Shown here piece after piece: positions 1 to 10,020 of a stretch of DNA of 12,635 nt. The DNA is from JBOHCT01 sp050699055 (GTDB lineage Bacteria; Actinomycetota; Actinomycetes; Streptosporangiales; JBOHCT01). The stretch spans positions 1 through 12,635 of the forward strand of contig JBOHCT010000131.1 in NCBI GenBank assembly GCA_050699055.1, given 5' to 3'. Both the position numbers and the translations under genes were made by a program. The notes under the pieces are model-generated. The model was not told the origin of the DNA, ran no database searches, and worked only from the letters and a program-made list of their open reading frames with translations. Every line of letters starts with the position of its first letter. Within the stretch, counting starts at the first letter, position 1.

Positions 1-130
1 CTTCGCTGCTGAGCATCGCAGTGAGCAGCAGCGAGCGAGGAGCGGGGTCCCCGCGGAAACGTGAGGCCTGCCGAGCGTTTTCGTGGGGTGCAGCAGCGGA
101 GCGGAGGAGGACGCCGGGGAATTTGGTCAT
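1..130 (-). CDS. Possible 5' part of the next transporter-operon gene, cut by the window edge
   Basis: On the minus strand an ATG at 130..128 overlaps the TGA stop of the DppB-like permease (ATGA overlap). Its frame stays open for 43 codons to the window edge. In DppBC-type operons the second permease (DppC) usually follows with just such an overlap, which is the main reason to propose it. The visible peptide begins MTKFPGVLLRSAAAP and is rich in Arg, Ala and Pro. It has no recognisable DppC membrane segment yet. About 72 % of its third positions are G or C, lower than in the neighbouring genes, and the DNA contains an imperfect direct repeat. It could instead be intergenic sequence that is open by chance. 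Sequence beyond the edge is needed to decide. Confidence 0.33.
   Translation of the reverse strand, partial: MTKFPGVLLRSAAAPHENARQASRFRGDPAPRSLLLTAMLSSE
26..110. repeat. Imperfect direct repeat, about 20 bp, two copies
   Basis: Positions 26-45 and 91-110 both start CAGCAGCG and continue as purine-rich GCGAGGAG/GGAGCGGAGG sequence. They are spaced 65 nt apart. The repeat lies directly downstream of the permease stop, inside the possible edge reading frame. It may be simple-sequence intergenic DNA or encode a low-complexity linker. Confidence 0.35.
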
Positions 131-1074
131 GAGTACCGCACCCTCGGGTCGGTGGCGGCGTAGGCGATGTCGGCGATGAGGTTGCAGACGACGACGAGCA
201 CGGCACCGAGCAGGGTGATCGCCAGCTCGACGGGGTAGTCGCGCTTCTGCGCGGAGACGAAGAACAGCAGGCCGACCCCCGGATAGTTGAAGACCTGCTC
301 AACGACCACGCTGCCGGTGACGAGTACTGGAATGGTGAGGCCGATGAGCGTGATGACCGGCAGTAGCGCATTGCGCAGCATGTGCCGGACCAGGATGGTC
401 TTCTCCCCGATCCCCTTGGCCCGCGCGGTGCGGATGTAGTCCTGGGCGAGGTTCTCGATGGCCGACGACCGCATGAACCTGCTGAAGGCGGCGATCGAGA
501 TGATGGCGAGCGTGGCGACCGGCAGCACCATGCCCGCCGGGTCGGCGATCGCGCCCCAGACTGTCGCCGTCTGCGGCCCCTGCGGAGGCAGCAGCGGGAG
601 CCTGATCGCGAACCACGAGATGAGCAGCAGCCCGAGCCAGAAGATCGGCATCGAGTATCCGAGGAAGGCTCCCGCGGTCACGGTGTAGTCGACGAGGCCG
701 TTGCGCCGCACCGCCTGGGCGACGCCGAGGGGCACCCCGACGATGATCGCGACCCCGAGCGCGAGGACGGCGAGGTACGCACTCTTCGGGACGTTCTGGA
801 CGAGCAGCGCGGCGACGCTCTGGTTCTGCGCGATCGAGTAGCCGAAGTCGCCATGGAAAATTCGGCCGATGTAGTGGATGTATTGGAGGTAGATCGGGTC
901 GTCGTAGCCGTGGGCCTTGGCGAAGGCGGCGACGGCCTGCGGGGTGGCACGCACGCCGAGCAGCGCCTTGGCCGGCCCGCCCGGCAGCATGCGGGTGATC
1001 GCGAAGACGATGACGGACACGCCGAACACGACGACGATGGACTGCCCGATGCGCCGCACGATGTAACCGGTCAT
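127..1074 (-). CDS. DppB-type ABC transporter permease (peptide/nickel/opine family)
   Basis: This 315-residue inner-membrane permease belongs to the binding-protein-dependent transport family. Its length is typical of DppB/OppB. Seen: an N-terminal signature (IVRRIGQSIVVVFGVSVIVF, residues 5-24) forming the first membrane helix, then the RMLPGGP motif (28-34). Further hydrophobic segments lie near 98-118, 136-158, 182-198, 238-258 and 283-305. The cytoplasmic EAA loop, which contacts the ATPase, is at about 212-239 (DYIRTARAKGIGEK ... NALLP). The ATG start at 1074 follows a GAGG about 7 nt upstream. The gene is downstream of the substrate-binding lipoprotein, across a 136-nt spacer with a stem-loop, and is expected to pair with a DppC-like permease and two ATPases not in this window. 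The substrate is unknown. Linkage to benzoyl-CoA genes suggests an aromatic acid conjugate or related compound, but this is inference. Confidence 0.93.
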   Translation of the reverse strand: MTGYIVRRIGQSIVVVFGVSVIVFAITRMLPGGPAKALLGVRATPQAVAAFAKAHGYDDPIYLQYIHYIGRIFHGDFGYSIAQNQSVAALLVQNVPKSAYLAVLALGVAIIVGVPLGVAQAVRRNGLVDYTVTAGAFLGYSMPIFWLGLLLISWFAIRLPLLPPQGPQTATVWGAIADPAGMVLPVATLAIISIAAFSRFMRSSAIENLAQDYIRTARAKGIGEKTILVRHMLRNALLPVITLIGLTIPVLVTGSVVVEQVFNYPGVGLLFFVSAQKRDYPVELAITLLGAVLVVVCNLIADIAYAATDPRVRYS

Positions 1075-1123
1075 GTCCCCGCCTCACGTCCTCGCTTCCC
1101 CGGCTTGCCTCGCAGCATCCGGA

Positions 1124-1154
1124 GCCGGGGCCTTCCACGGTGGAACGCCCCGGC
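1124..1154 (-). other. Intercistronic stem-loop between binding-protein and permease genes
   Basis: Two 15-nt arms (1124-1138 and 1140-1154) are complementary at 14 of 15 positions around base 1139, with one C.C mismatch at 1132/1146. The inner part TTCCAC-G-GTGGAA is perfect. The stem is GC-rich and no T-tract follows on either strand, so it is not a classical intrinsic terminator. In many ABC operons a hairpin after the binding-protein gene protects the upstream mRNA and gives more binding protein than permease. That role fits the position. The rest of the 1075-1210 spacer holds nothing clear. Confidence 0.6.
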
Positions 1155-1210
1155 CCGGCTTCGCCTGGGAGCGCGCGGATGGCGCGACATCCTGAGTCCC
1201 GTGGCCCTCC

Positions 1211-3052
1211 TTACTTGGTGTGGTACCACCGCTCGGGCTGCAGGTTGTACTGCCCGAGCGCCTTGAACGTCTCGCCGTCGGCGCCCAGCCCGTCCTTCGC
1301 GACCGAGACGTATTTCGTGTCGGGGTTCCAGATGATCGGGACCTGCTTGGCGACGTAGTTCTGGTACTCGGTCAGCGCGTTCGGGTCGTCGCTGAACAGC
1401 GTGGCGTTGATCAGCTTGTCGGCCTTGGGGTCGCTCCAGCTCCCGACGTTGAGTGCGCCCCCGGTCTTGAAGACGACGGCACCCGTGGGGTAGGTGCTGA
1501 ACGAGATGCCACCCCAGTCGACCAGCTGCCAGTCGCAGTGACCGCTCTTCGGCTTGCAGGCCGTCGCGATCGAGATGAGCGTGTTGAAGGGCTGCTTCTT
1601 GACCTTGAGCTCGATGCCGACCTTCGAGGCGTTGGACTTGAGCGTGCTGCTCATCTGCCCGATCGCCGGGTTCGACGTGCTGGACAGGTAGTCGATCGAC
1701 AGCTTCTTGCCCTTCTCGATCCCCTTGCCGCACTGGTTGGCGTCCGTCCCCGGGTTCGTGCAGACGGAGGCGCCCCCCGGCTTGACCGACCAGCCGTGCG
1801 ACGTCAGCAGCTTCCTGGCGGCCTGCACGTTGAAGGTGTAGGTGCCGTTCTTCTCCAGGTCGCTCGCGTAGGGGTTGGACGGCCCCACCGGCACAGGCCC
1901 GTAGGCCCGGATCGCGTAGCCGTGGTAGATCGCCCGGATGTAGCCCTTCTGGTCGACGAGGTGCTGCATCGCCTGGCGGAAGTAGAGCTGCCTGAACACC
2001 GCGCCCATGTCGGGGTTGTTGAAGTTGATCGCGGTGTAGTTGATCGAGAACTGCGGGACAGGGAAGACGTTGTAGCCCTGCCGCTTGATCTGCGGGATCT
2101 GCGGGAAGTCGGTCGACGGGACATAGCCGACGTCGATCTTGCCGGCCTTGATCTGGTTGAACTCCGCCGATAGTGACGTGAATGGCAGCTCGACGAACTT
2201 GTCGATCTTCGGCTTGTACGGCCCGCTGTAGTTCTCGTTGGGCTTGAAGACGGCCTTGCCGGTGGTGGAGTATTCCTTCAGCTTCCACGGACCGTTGACG
2301 ATCTGCCACAGCGGGTTGCTGTCGTAGGTCGACAGCTTCTTCGATTGCTCGACGAGGAAGTCGTAGACCTTCTTCGCGCCCTTCGGCGTCATGTCGTAGT
2401 CGCCGGTCTCGCCGTCCGCCGACGTCTTGTCCCATGCCATCGGGAACGGAGTGAGGTAGACGAGCTGGTTGCTGGTGAACCACTTCGGGTTGTAGCTCTT
2501 GGTGACGTGCAGCGTGAGCTGGTACTCGCCCGTCGCCTTGGCGCTCTTGATGTTGTCGGGGTACTGGCCGGGCGTGTAGTTGCCGAAGTTGTCGGCGCCC
2601 TCCTTCACCGCCGCCTTCATCAGGTTGAGGTTGAAGACGACGTTGCGGGCGGTGACCGGCTTGCCGTTCGACCACTTGTAGTTGTGCTTCATGTCGATCG
2701 TCACGACTTTGTTGTCGTGGGAGTATGTCGGCTTGTTCGCCAGGCTCAGCTCCCAGTCGATGACCGGGTGGTAGGCCTTCGGCGTGTAGTAGAGCGGCCG
2801 GTACATCAGGGTCTGGAACTCGCCCAGCGTGTAGACGCTGTACTTGCCGCTCGGCGTGATCGGCAAGATCCAGTTGGGCTTGGCCCCGGCGTACTCCGCG
2901 AACGTGATGGTGCCGCCCTTGACCGCCTTGCCCTGCGCGCCTTTCGCGTTGTTCCCCCCGCCGCCACCACCACCGCCGCAGGCGGCGAGCGTCGTGACGC
3001 CCGCGAGTACGGCCGCGGCCAGACCGAGCCGGCGCGTGCGATGTGCGACCAT
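1211..3052 (-). CDS. Family-5 ABC transporter substrate-binding lipoprotein
   Basis: This 613-residue extracytoplasmic solute-binding protein is of the DppA/OppA (SBP_bac_5) class, at the long end of the family. Residues 1-24 form a lipoprotein signal peptide: basic RTRR at 5-8, a hydrophobic core, then the lipobox L22-A23-A24-C25. The lipidated Cys is followed by eight glycines (coded around 2958-2981) as a flexible tether. The mature part starts with GGTITFAEYAGAKPN and contains the family's typical YRPLYY, FKPNENYSGPYKPKI, YTAINFNNP and FRQAMQHLVDQ segments. The ATG at 3052 is preferred over a GTG at 3082 because AGAGGA lies 8 nt before it and the signal peptide begins there. The ligand cannot be read from sequence. 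Cysteine pairs near the C-terminal third may form disulfides. Confidence 0.93.
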   Translation of the reverse strand: MVAHRTRRLGLAAAVLAGVTTLAACGGGGGGGGNNAKGAQGKAVKGGTITFAEYAGAKPNWILPITPSGKYSVYTLGEFQTLMYRPLYYTPKAYHPVIDWELSLANKPTYSHDNKVVTIDMKHNYKWSNGKPVTARNVVFNLNLMKAAVKEGADNFGNYTPGQYPDNIKSAKATGEYQLTLHVTKSYNPKWFTSNQLVYLTPFPMAWDKTSADGETGDYDMTPKGAKKVYDFLVEQSKKLSTYDSNPLWQIVNGPWKLKEYSTTGKAVFKPNENYSGPYKPKIDKFVELPFTSLSAEFNQIKAGKIDVGYVPSTDFPQIPQIKRQGYNVFPVPQFSINYTAINFNNPDMGAVFRQLYFRQAMQHLVDQKGYIRAIYHGYAIRAYGPVPVGPSNPYASDLEKNGTYTFNVQAARKLLTSHGWSVKPGGASVCTNPGTDANQCGKGIEKGKKLSIDYLSSTSNPAIGQMSSTLKSNASKVGIELKVKKQPFNTLISIATACKPKSGHCDWQLVDWGGISFSTYPTGAVVFKTGGALNVGSWSDPKADKLINATLFSDDPNALTEYQNYVAKQVPIIWNPDTKYVSVAKDGLGADGETFKALGQYNLQPERWYHTK

Positions 3053-3330
3053 CGTGCCCGTCCTCTCCTCCGCACGCGTCACAGATCGCCATCGACCCGG
3101 GCGTGGGAACTGACCGTGATGCTAGGGACGCGGCGTCCGCGAGAGAATCCCCGTACCCCATGTTGATGACGAATTGTTACCGATACGCCACAATGCGTGT
3201 GGGGAGACACGCGATATATCGTGATCCGAATGACGTGGAAGTAATTTCTCGCCGACCGCCATCCGCGATCCTTCGCAACACGCCTCTCGTGGGTCCCGTT
3301 CCTCGCAATCCCCGGGAAAAGGTGTGGAGG
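3053..3330. promoter_or_regulatory. 278-nt intergenic region with candidate operator palindromes
   Basis: There is no convincing gene between the amidohydrolase stop and the lipoprotein start. The middle (about 3160-3250) is much richer in A and T than its surroundings. It holds GCGTGT-N6-ACACGC at 3195-3212 (perfect 6-bp arms) and, immediately adjoining, the perfect 10-bp palindrome CGATATATCG at 3212-3221. A weaker ATTGT-N12-ACAAT pair sits at 3173-3194. On the minus strand these lie about 145-170 nt upstream of the lipoprotein ATG. This suggests the transporter has its own regulated promoter. I could not settle a single -35/-10 pair. Confidence 0.45.
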
Positions 3331-4191
3331 TCAGGGCGTCTCTGATCGGAGGTAGACGCGGCGGGCGTTGCCGCCGAGGATCAGCCCGACGGTTTCCTCG
3401 TCGAGGCCGAGGTCGGCGACGGCGCGGGCGTTGCGCGCGATGCCGGGCACCCCCGGCCAGTCGGTGCCGAAGATGAACTTCCCGGCGAGCCGGCTCAGGT
3501 CGTACCGGTTGTAGTAGGTGGACAGCCGCTTCGGCGGCAGCCCGGCGATGTCGATCCACACGTTGTCGTAGGTGAGGGCGAGGAACGCGGCCGCGTCGTA
3601 CCACCAGCCACGCCCGCCGTGGGCGAGCACGAGCGTCAGCCCGGGGAACGTCGTCAGCACCCGGTCGAGCAGCACCGGGTCGGCGTACCTGTTGACGGCG
3701 CCGGGGAACACGCTGGTCCCGCAGTGCAGCACGACCGGCAGGTCTCGTTCGAGGCAGGTCTGGTAGACCGGGAACAGCTCGGGCTCGTCGGGGGAGAAGC
3801 CGCCGTGCACGGGGTGGATCTTCAGCGCGATCGCGCCGAGGCCGAGCTGGCGCTCCAGCTCGTCCACGAGCGGGTGATGCAGGTGCGGGTTGAGGTTCGC
3901 GAGGACGCGGAAGCGGTCGGGGTTGTACTTCTGTATCGGCAGCAGGTCCTCGATCGGCTGGATCCCTGTCACCCGCGGGCTGTACTCGCAGAACAGCAGC
4001 GCGACGTCGACGCCCTGCTCCTCGAGGTAGGCGTCGAACCGTTCGGGGACGATCGTGCCGTCGGCGTCGTGGACCTGGTCGAAGGCCTGGTAGCCGCCGA
4101 AGTCCTGGACCCACCGCACCCATGCCCCCTTGAGCGTCGGCAGGCGTACGGGGTGCAGGTGGGCGTCGACCAGCAGGTGACCGTCGATCAA
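3331..4191 (-). CDS. Amidohydrolase-2 family metal-dependent hydrolase or decarboxylase
   Basis: This 286-residue TIM-barrel protein belongs to the amidohydrolase-2 family (PF04909 type, which includes ACMSD and gamma-resorcylate decarboxylase as well as hydrolases). Visible metal and active-site motifs in order: H11-x-H13 on strand 1 (VDAHLHP), K124-x-H126 (ALKIHPVHGG), H156 (VVLHCG), H191 (VLAHGG) and D244 (FGTDWPG). All the expected ligands are present, so it should be active. The start is TTG at 4191, supported by GGAGGAG 4 nt upstream. It lies 11 nt after the CoA ligase stop, so it is co-transcribed with boxC-boxB-ligase. It is not a known box enzyme. It might convert a precursor to benzoate, or hydrolyse a conjugate or lactone. 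The reaction cannot be assigned from sequence. Confidence 0.88.
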   Translation of the reverse strand: MIDGHLLVDAHLHPVRLPTLKGAWVRWVQDFGGYQAFDQVHDADGTIVPERFDAYLEEQGVDVALLFCEYSPRVTGIQPIEDLLPIQKYNPDRFRVLANLNPHLHHPLVDELERQLGLGAIALKIHPVHGGFSPDEPELFPVYQTCLERDLPVVLHCGTSVFPGAVNRYADPVLLDRVLTTFPGLTLVLAHGGRGWWYDAAAFLALTYDNVWIDIAGLPPKRLSTYYNRYDLSRLAGKFIFGTDWPGVPGIARNARAVADLGLDEETVGLILGGNARRVYLRSETP

Positions 4192-4195
4192 GGTG

Positions 4196-4202
4196 CTCCT
4201 CC
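4196..4202 (-). promoter_or_regulatory. Ribosome binding site deciding a TTG start
   Basis: The minus strand reads GGAGGAG, then 4 nt, then TTG (4191..4189). This strong site lies entirely in the 11-nt gap after the ligase stop codon and is the reason for choosing the TTG start of the amidohydrolase. Confidence 0.8.
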
Positions 4203-5828
4203 TCAGGCTGGCGTGCCGGCCGCGGCCGGCGTGGACGTCTCACCAGGCTGGGCGCCGAGACGGTCGGCCGCAAGCCGGCGCACCACGAAACGCTGGATCT
4301 TGCCCGTGGCGGTCGTGGGCAGCGCGTCGAGGAAGAGCACGTGGCGGGGCCGTTTGAACGCGGCGAGCCGGTCCCGGCAGAAGGCGACGAGCTCGTCGGC
4401 GGTGACCTGCGCGTCGGGCCTGGCGACCACGCAGGCGACCGGCTTGTCGAGACCGTCGGCGTCGGGGACGGCGACGACCGCGGCCGCCTGGACCTCGGGA
4501 TGCTCGGCCAGCCGCCCCTCGACCTCGGACGGGGACACCCAGATGCCGCCCGGCTTGATCATGTCGTCGGTGCGGCCGAGGCAGGTGTGGTAGCCGTCGG
4601 CGTCCGCGACGTAGGTGTCGCCGGTACGCAGCCACTCGCCCTGGAACACCTGCCGGGTGGTGTCGGTGCGGCACCAGTACCCAGTGGCGATCGAGGGCCC
4701 GCGTACGTACAGCGCGCCGGGCTCGCCGGGGGCCGCCGCCTCGTCCTTGTCGTCGAGGATCTTCAGCTCGTACCCGGGGACGACGGTCCCCGTCGTGCCG
4801 GCCCGCACCTTCCCCGGGTGGTTGGAGAGGAAGATGTGCAGCGCCTCGGTGGAGCCGATGCCGTCGAGGATCTCCACCCCGAACCTGTCGAGGAACCGCT
4901 GGTACAGGCCCGGGGGCAGCGGCTCGCCCGCCGAGGCCGCCTGGCGCACCGTCGAGAACGCGTCGGGGGAGAGGTCCGCGGCGAGCAGCGCCGCGTAGAA
5001 CGTCGGCACGCCGAAGAACAACGTCGGGCGGTGCTCGGCGACCCGCTGGACGACCCCGTCGGGCGTCGGCGGCGCCGGGTCGAGCAGCGTGGCGGCGCCG
5101 ACGGACAACGGGAAGAAGCATGAGTTGCCGATGCCGTAGGCGAAGAACAGCTTGGCCACGGAGTAGCAGAGGTCGTTGGGCGTGATGCCGAGGACGCCCT
5201 GGCCGTACAGCTCGGCGACGTGGCGGATGTTGGCGTGCCGGTGCATCGCGGCCTTGGGCCTGCCGGTCGTGCCCGACGTGTACAGCCAGAGGGCGGACGC
5301 GTCGGGGCTCGTGTCGTACGGGTCGCCGCCGCCCGGCTGGGCGAGCACGGTGTCGAGGTCGTGCCCGGCCACTCCGGGCGGCGCCGACGCCGGCGGCTGG
5401 CCGTCGACGACGAGGACCGCCAGGTCGGGTGCCCCCCGCACCGCCTGCTCGACCACTTTCTCGACCACGGGGGCGAACTCCTCGCTCGCGACCAACACGC
5501 GGGCGCGGGAGTCGCGCAGCAGCGCCGCGAGGTCGTCGCCGTTCAGCATCGTCGACACTGGGACGGGGACCGCGCCCATCCGCATCGCCCCGAGGATGAC
5601 GCCCAGCATGGTCGGGCAGTCGACCATGAAGATCAGCACCCGCTCCTCGGGCCGCACCCCGAGGTCGCGCAGTCCGGCCGCGGCGCGGCGTACGAGGTCG
5701 AGCAGGCCGGCGTAGGTGTGGGTCCCGCGCGGTCCGGTGACCGCGACACGGTCGCCGTCGCCCGCCTCGACGCGCCGATCGAGCAGGTACTCGCAGGCGT
5801 TGAACACCGCGTTGGAAACCCCTGCCAT
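4203..5828 (-). CDS. bclA: Benzoate-CoA ligase family protein
   Basis: This 541-residue adenylate-forming enzyme should convert benzoate (or a close aryl acid), ATP and CoA to aryl-CoA, AMP and PPi in the cytoplasm. Motifs in order: the benzoate-ligase N-terminus NAVFNACEYLLDRRV (6-20), P-loop YTSGTTGRPK (183-192), the family segment KLFFAYGIGNSCFFPL (226-241), VPTFYA (274-279), DGIGSTE (322-328), RTGD (401-404), hinge GRTDDMIKPGG (418-428) and the catalytic C-terminal lysine K510 in TATGK. The ATG at 5828 has GGAGG 6 nt upstream. Upstream in-frame codons overlap boxB and lack a ribosome site. It follows boxB by 13 nt, so it is the natural supplier of benzoyl-CoA to the epoxidase. Exact substrate (benzoate, 4-hydroxybenzoate or another) is not proven by sequence. 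Confidence 0.9.
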   Translation of the reverse strand: MAGVSNAVFNACEYLLDRRVEAGDGDRVAVTGPRGTHTYAGLLDLVRRAAAGLRDLGVRPEERVLIFMVDCPTMLGVILGAMRMGAVPVPVSTMLNGDDLAALLRDSRARVLVASEEFAPVVEKVVEQAVRGAPDLAVLVVDGQPPASAPPGVAGHDLDTVLAQPGGGDPYDTSPDASALWLYTSGTTGRPKAAMHRHANIRHVAELYGQGVLGITPNDLCYSVAKLFFAYGIGNSCFFPLSVGAATLLDPAPPTPDGVVQRVAEHRPTLFFGVPTFYAALLAADLSPDAFSTVRQAASAGEPLPPGLYQRFLDRFGVEILDGIGSTEALHIFLSNHPGKVRAGTTGTVVPGYELKILDDKDEAAAPGEPGALYVRGPSIATGYWCRTDTTRQVFQGEWLRTGDTYVADADGYHTCLGRTDDMIKPGGIWVSPSEVEGRLAEHPEVQAAAVVAVPDADGLDKPVACVVARPDAQVTADELVAFCRDRLAAFKRPRHVLFLDALPTTATGKIQRFVVRRLAADRLGAQPGETSTPAAAGTPA

Positions 5829-5841
5829 CCCGCGCCTCCGA

Positions 5842-7257
<1,416 letters not shown>

Positions 7258-7264
7258 AAGCTGT

Positions 7265-9025
<1,761 letters not shown>

Positions 9026-9049
9026 GCCAGCACCCTTCTGATAGCCATC

Positions 9050-9077
9050 ACTCTACGGTCGCCTGTACTGGCGTCAA
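9050..9077 (-). promoter_or_regulatory. Predicted promoter of the boxC-boxB-ligase operon
   Basis: Minus strand: a -35 TTGACG (9077..9072), a 16-nt spacer, then a -10 TAGAGT (9055..9050). This fits the actinobacterial TTGAC/TAnnnT pattern. The implied start of transcription is near 9043, giving a leader of about 18 nt that includes the AAGGG ribosome site before the ATG at 9025. Confidence 0.65.
9060..9073. promoter_or_regulatory. Candidate operator for the PaaX-like repressor
   Basis: CGCCTGTACTGGCG is palindromic at 12 of 14 positions (CGCC.GTAC.GGCG). It fills most of the spacer of the boxC promoter and covers the last two bases of its -35 box. It is also upstream of a weak plus-strand -10-like TAGCAT (9085-9090) for the divergent regulator gene. 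A repressor bound here would block boxC and could also autoregulate. Assignment to the PaaX-like protein rests on position only. Confidence 0.5.
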
Positions 9078-9156
9078 GAGGATGTAGCATGATTCCCGCC
9101 CGGGGCCGCATGTGGCGTTTGGGGTGTACCGGGATACCGCCGACGATCGGGGCGCG

Positions 9157-10020
9157 ATGGATATTGGCCGCGGGGGTGTTGAGGGGGTTGCCTTCGGGCG
9201 CCGCCATGCCCTCAGCAACACGAGCGCGCGCTCTCTGCTGCTCACCGTGTTGGGCGAGCTCGTCCTCCCGTACGGCGAGCCGGTCTGGACGTCGGCGTTC
9301 GTCGAGGTGCTCGGCCGGCTCGGGGTCGAGGAGAAGTCCGCCCGGCAGGCGCTCACGCGCGGCGCGTCGGAGGGCTGGCTCGCCGCGGAAAGGATCGGCC
9401 GCCGCGCGCGGTGGTCGCTCACCCCGTCCGGCCGTCGGCTGCTCAGCGAGGGGGCGGAGCGCATCTACTCCTTCCAGGCCGCCCAGCAGTCATGGGACGG
9501 GCGGTGGCTGCTGCTCGTGGTGTCGGTCGCCGAGTCCGCGCGCCGGCGGCGTCATCAGCTGCGTACGCGGCTGCGCTGGGCCGGCTTCGGCTCGCCCGCT
9601 CCGCGGCTCTGGGTGAGCCCGCAGGCATCCAGGGAGGCCGAGGCCCGGGAGATCGTGGAGGAGCTGGGGCTCGCCGGCACCGCCATGTCGTTCATAGCCG
9701 GCTTCGCCGACATCGGCGAGCAGCGCACGATCGTCGACCAGGCCTGGGACCTCGGCGACCTCAGCGCTCGGTACGAGGACTTCATCGTGGAGTTCGCTGG
9801 CCAGGCGCCTGAGGCCGGCGACGCCGTCCTGCTCGCCCAGATCAGGCTCGTACACGCCTGGCGTCGGTTCCCGTTCCTCGACCCGGGGCTGCCGACGCGG
9901 CTGCTCCCGCCCGGCTGGAGCGGCAGCCGGGCCAGCGACCTGTTCCACGACAAGCACAAGGCGTGGCACGACGGGGCGCAGGCCCGCTGGGCCGAGATCA
10001 CCCGGGGTGGGCGGCGGTGA
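9157..10020 (+). CDS. PaaX-family transcriptional repressor
   Basis: This 287-residue regulator is of the PaaX family, whose Escherichia coli member represses phenylacetate catabolism and is released by phenylacetyl-CoA. The layout matches: an N-terminal winged helix (about 23-85, including ARSLLLTVLGE and SARQALTRGASEGWL), a central Cas2-like domain (about 100-180, GRWLLLVVSVAE), and the characteristic C-terminal stretch VHAWRRFPFLDPGLPTRLLP (222-241). ATG at 9157 is chosen because homology begins soon after. An in-frame GTG at 9112 would add 15 residues and cannot be excluded. It is divergent from boxC with a shared control region, so it most likely represses the box operon with an aryl-CoA (perhaps benzoyl-CoA) as inducer. 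That is inference. Known proteobacterial box regulators (BoxR/BzdR) are a different family. Confidence 0.9.
   Translation: MDIGRGGVEGVAFGRRHALSNTSARSLLLTVLGELVLPYGEPVWTSAFVEVLGRLGVEEKSARQALTRGASEGWLAAERIGRRARWSLTPSGRRLLSEGAERIYSFQAAQQSWDGRWLLLVVSVAESARRRRHQLRTRLRWAGFGSPAPRLWVSPQASREAEAREIVEELGLAGTAMSFIAGFADIGEQRTIVDQAWDLGDLSARYEDFIVEFAGQAPEAGDAVLLAQIRLVHAWRRFPFLDPGLPTRLLPPGWSGSRASDLFHDKHKAWHDGAQARWAEITRGGRR

Noticed and set aside
1071..1190. Small minus-strand frame of 39 codons (MSRHPRAPRR...) ending in a TGA that overlaps the permease ATG.
   Set aside because: It is Arg/Pro/Gly-rich, runs through the stem-loop, lacks a good ribosome site and resembles nothing I recognise. The overlap is probably chance.
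382..1266. Long plus-strand open frame opposite the permease and spacer.
   Set aside because: It is antisense to a well-supported gene, rich in Arg, Asp and Gly as expected of GC-rich shadow frames, and has no recognisable domain.
2958..2981. Run of glycine codons as a possible sequencing artefact or frameshift.
   Set aside because: It directly follows the lipobox cysteine, where Gly/Ser tethers are common, and the frame continues normally into the binding domain.
9112..9156. Extension of the PaaX-like regulator to a GTG at 9112.
   Set aside because: The added 15 residues are not typical of the family and no clear ribosome site precedes the GTG. The ATG at 9157 is simpler, though the longer form stays possible.
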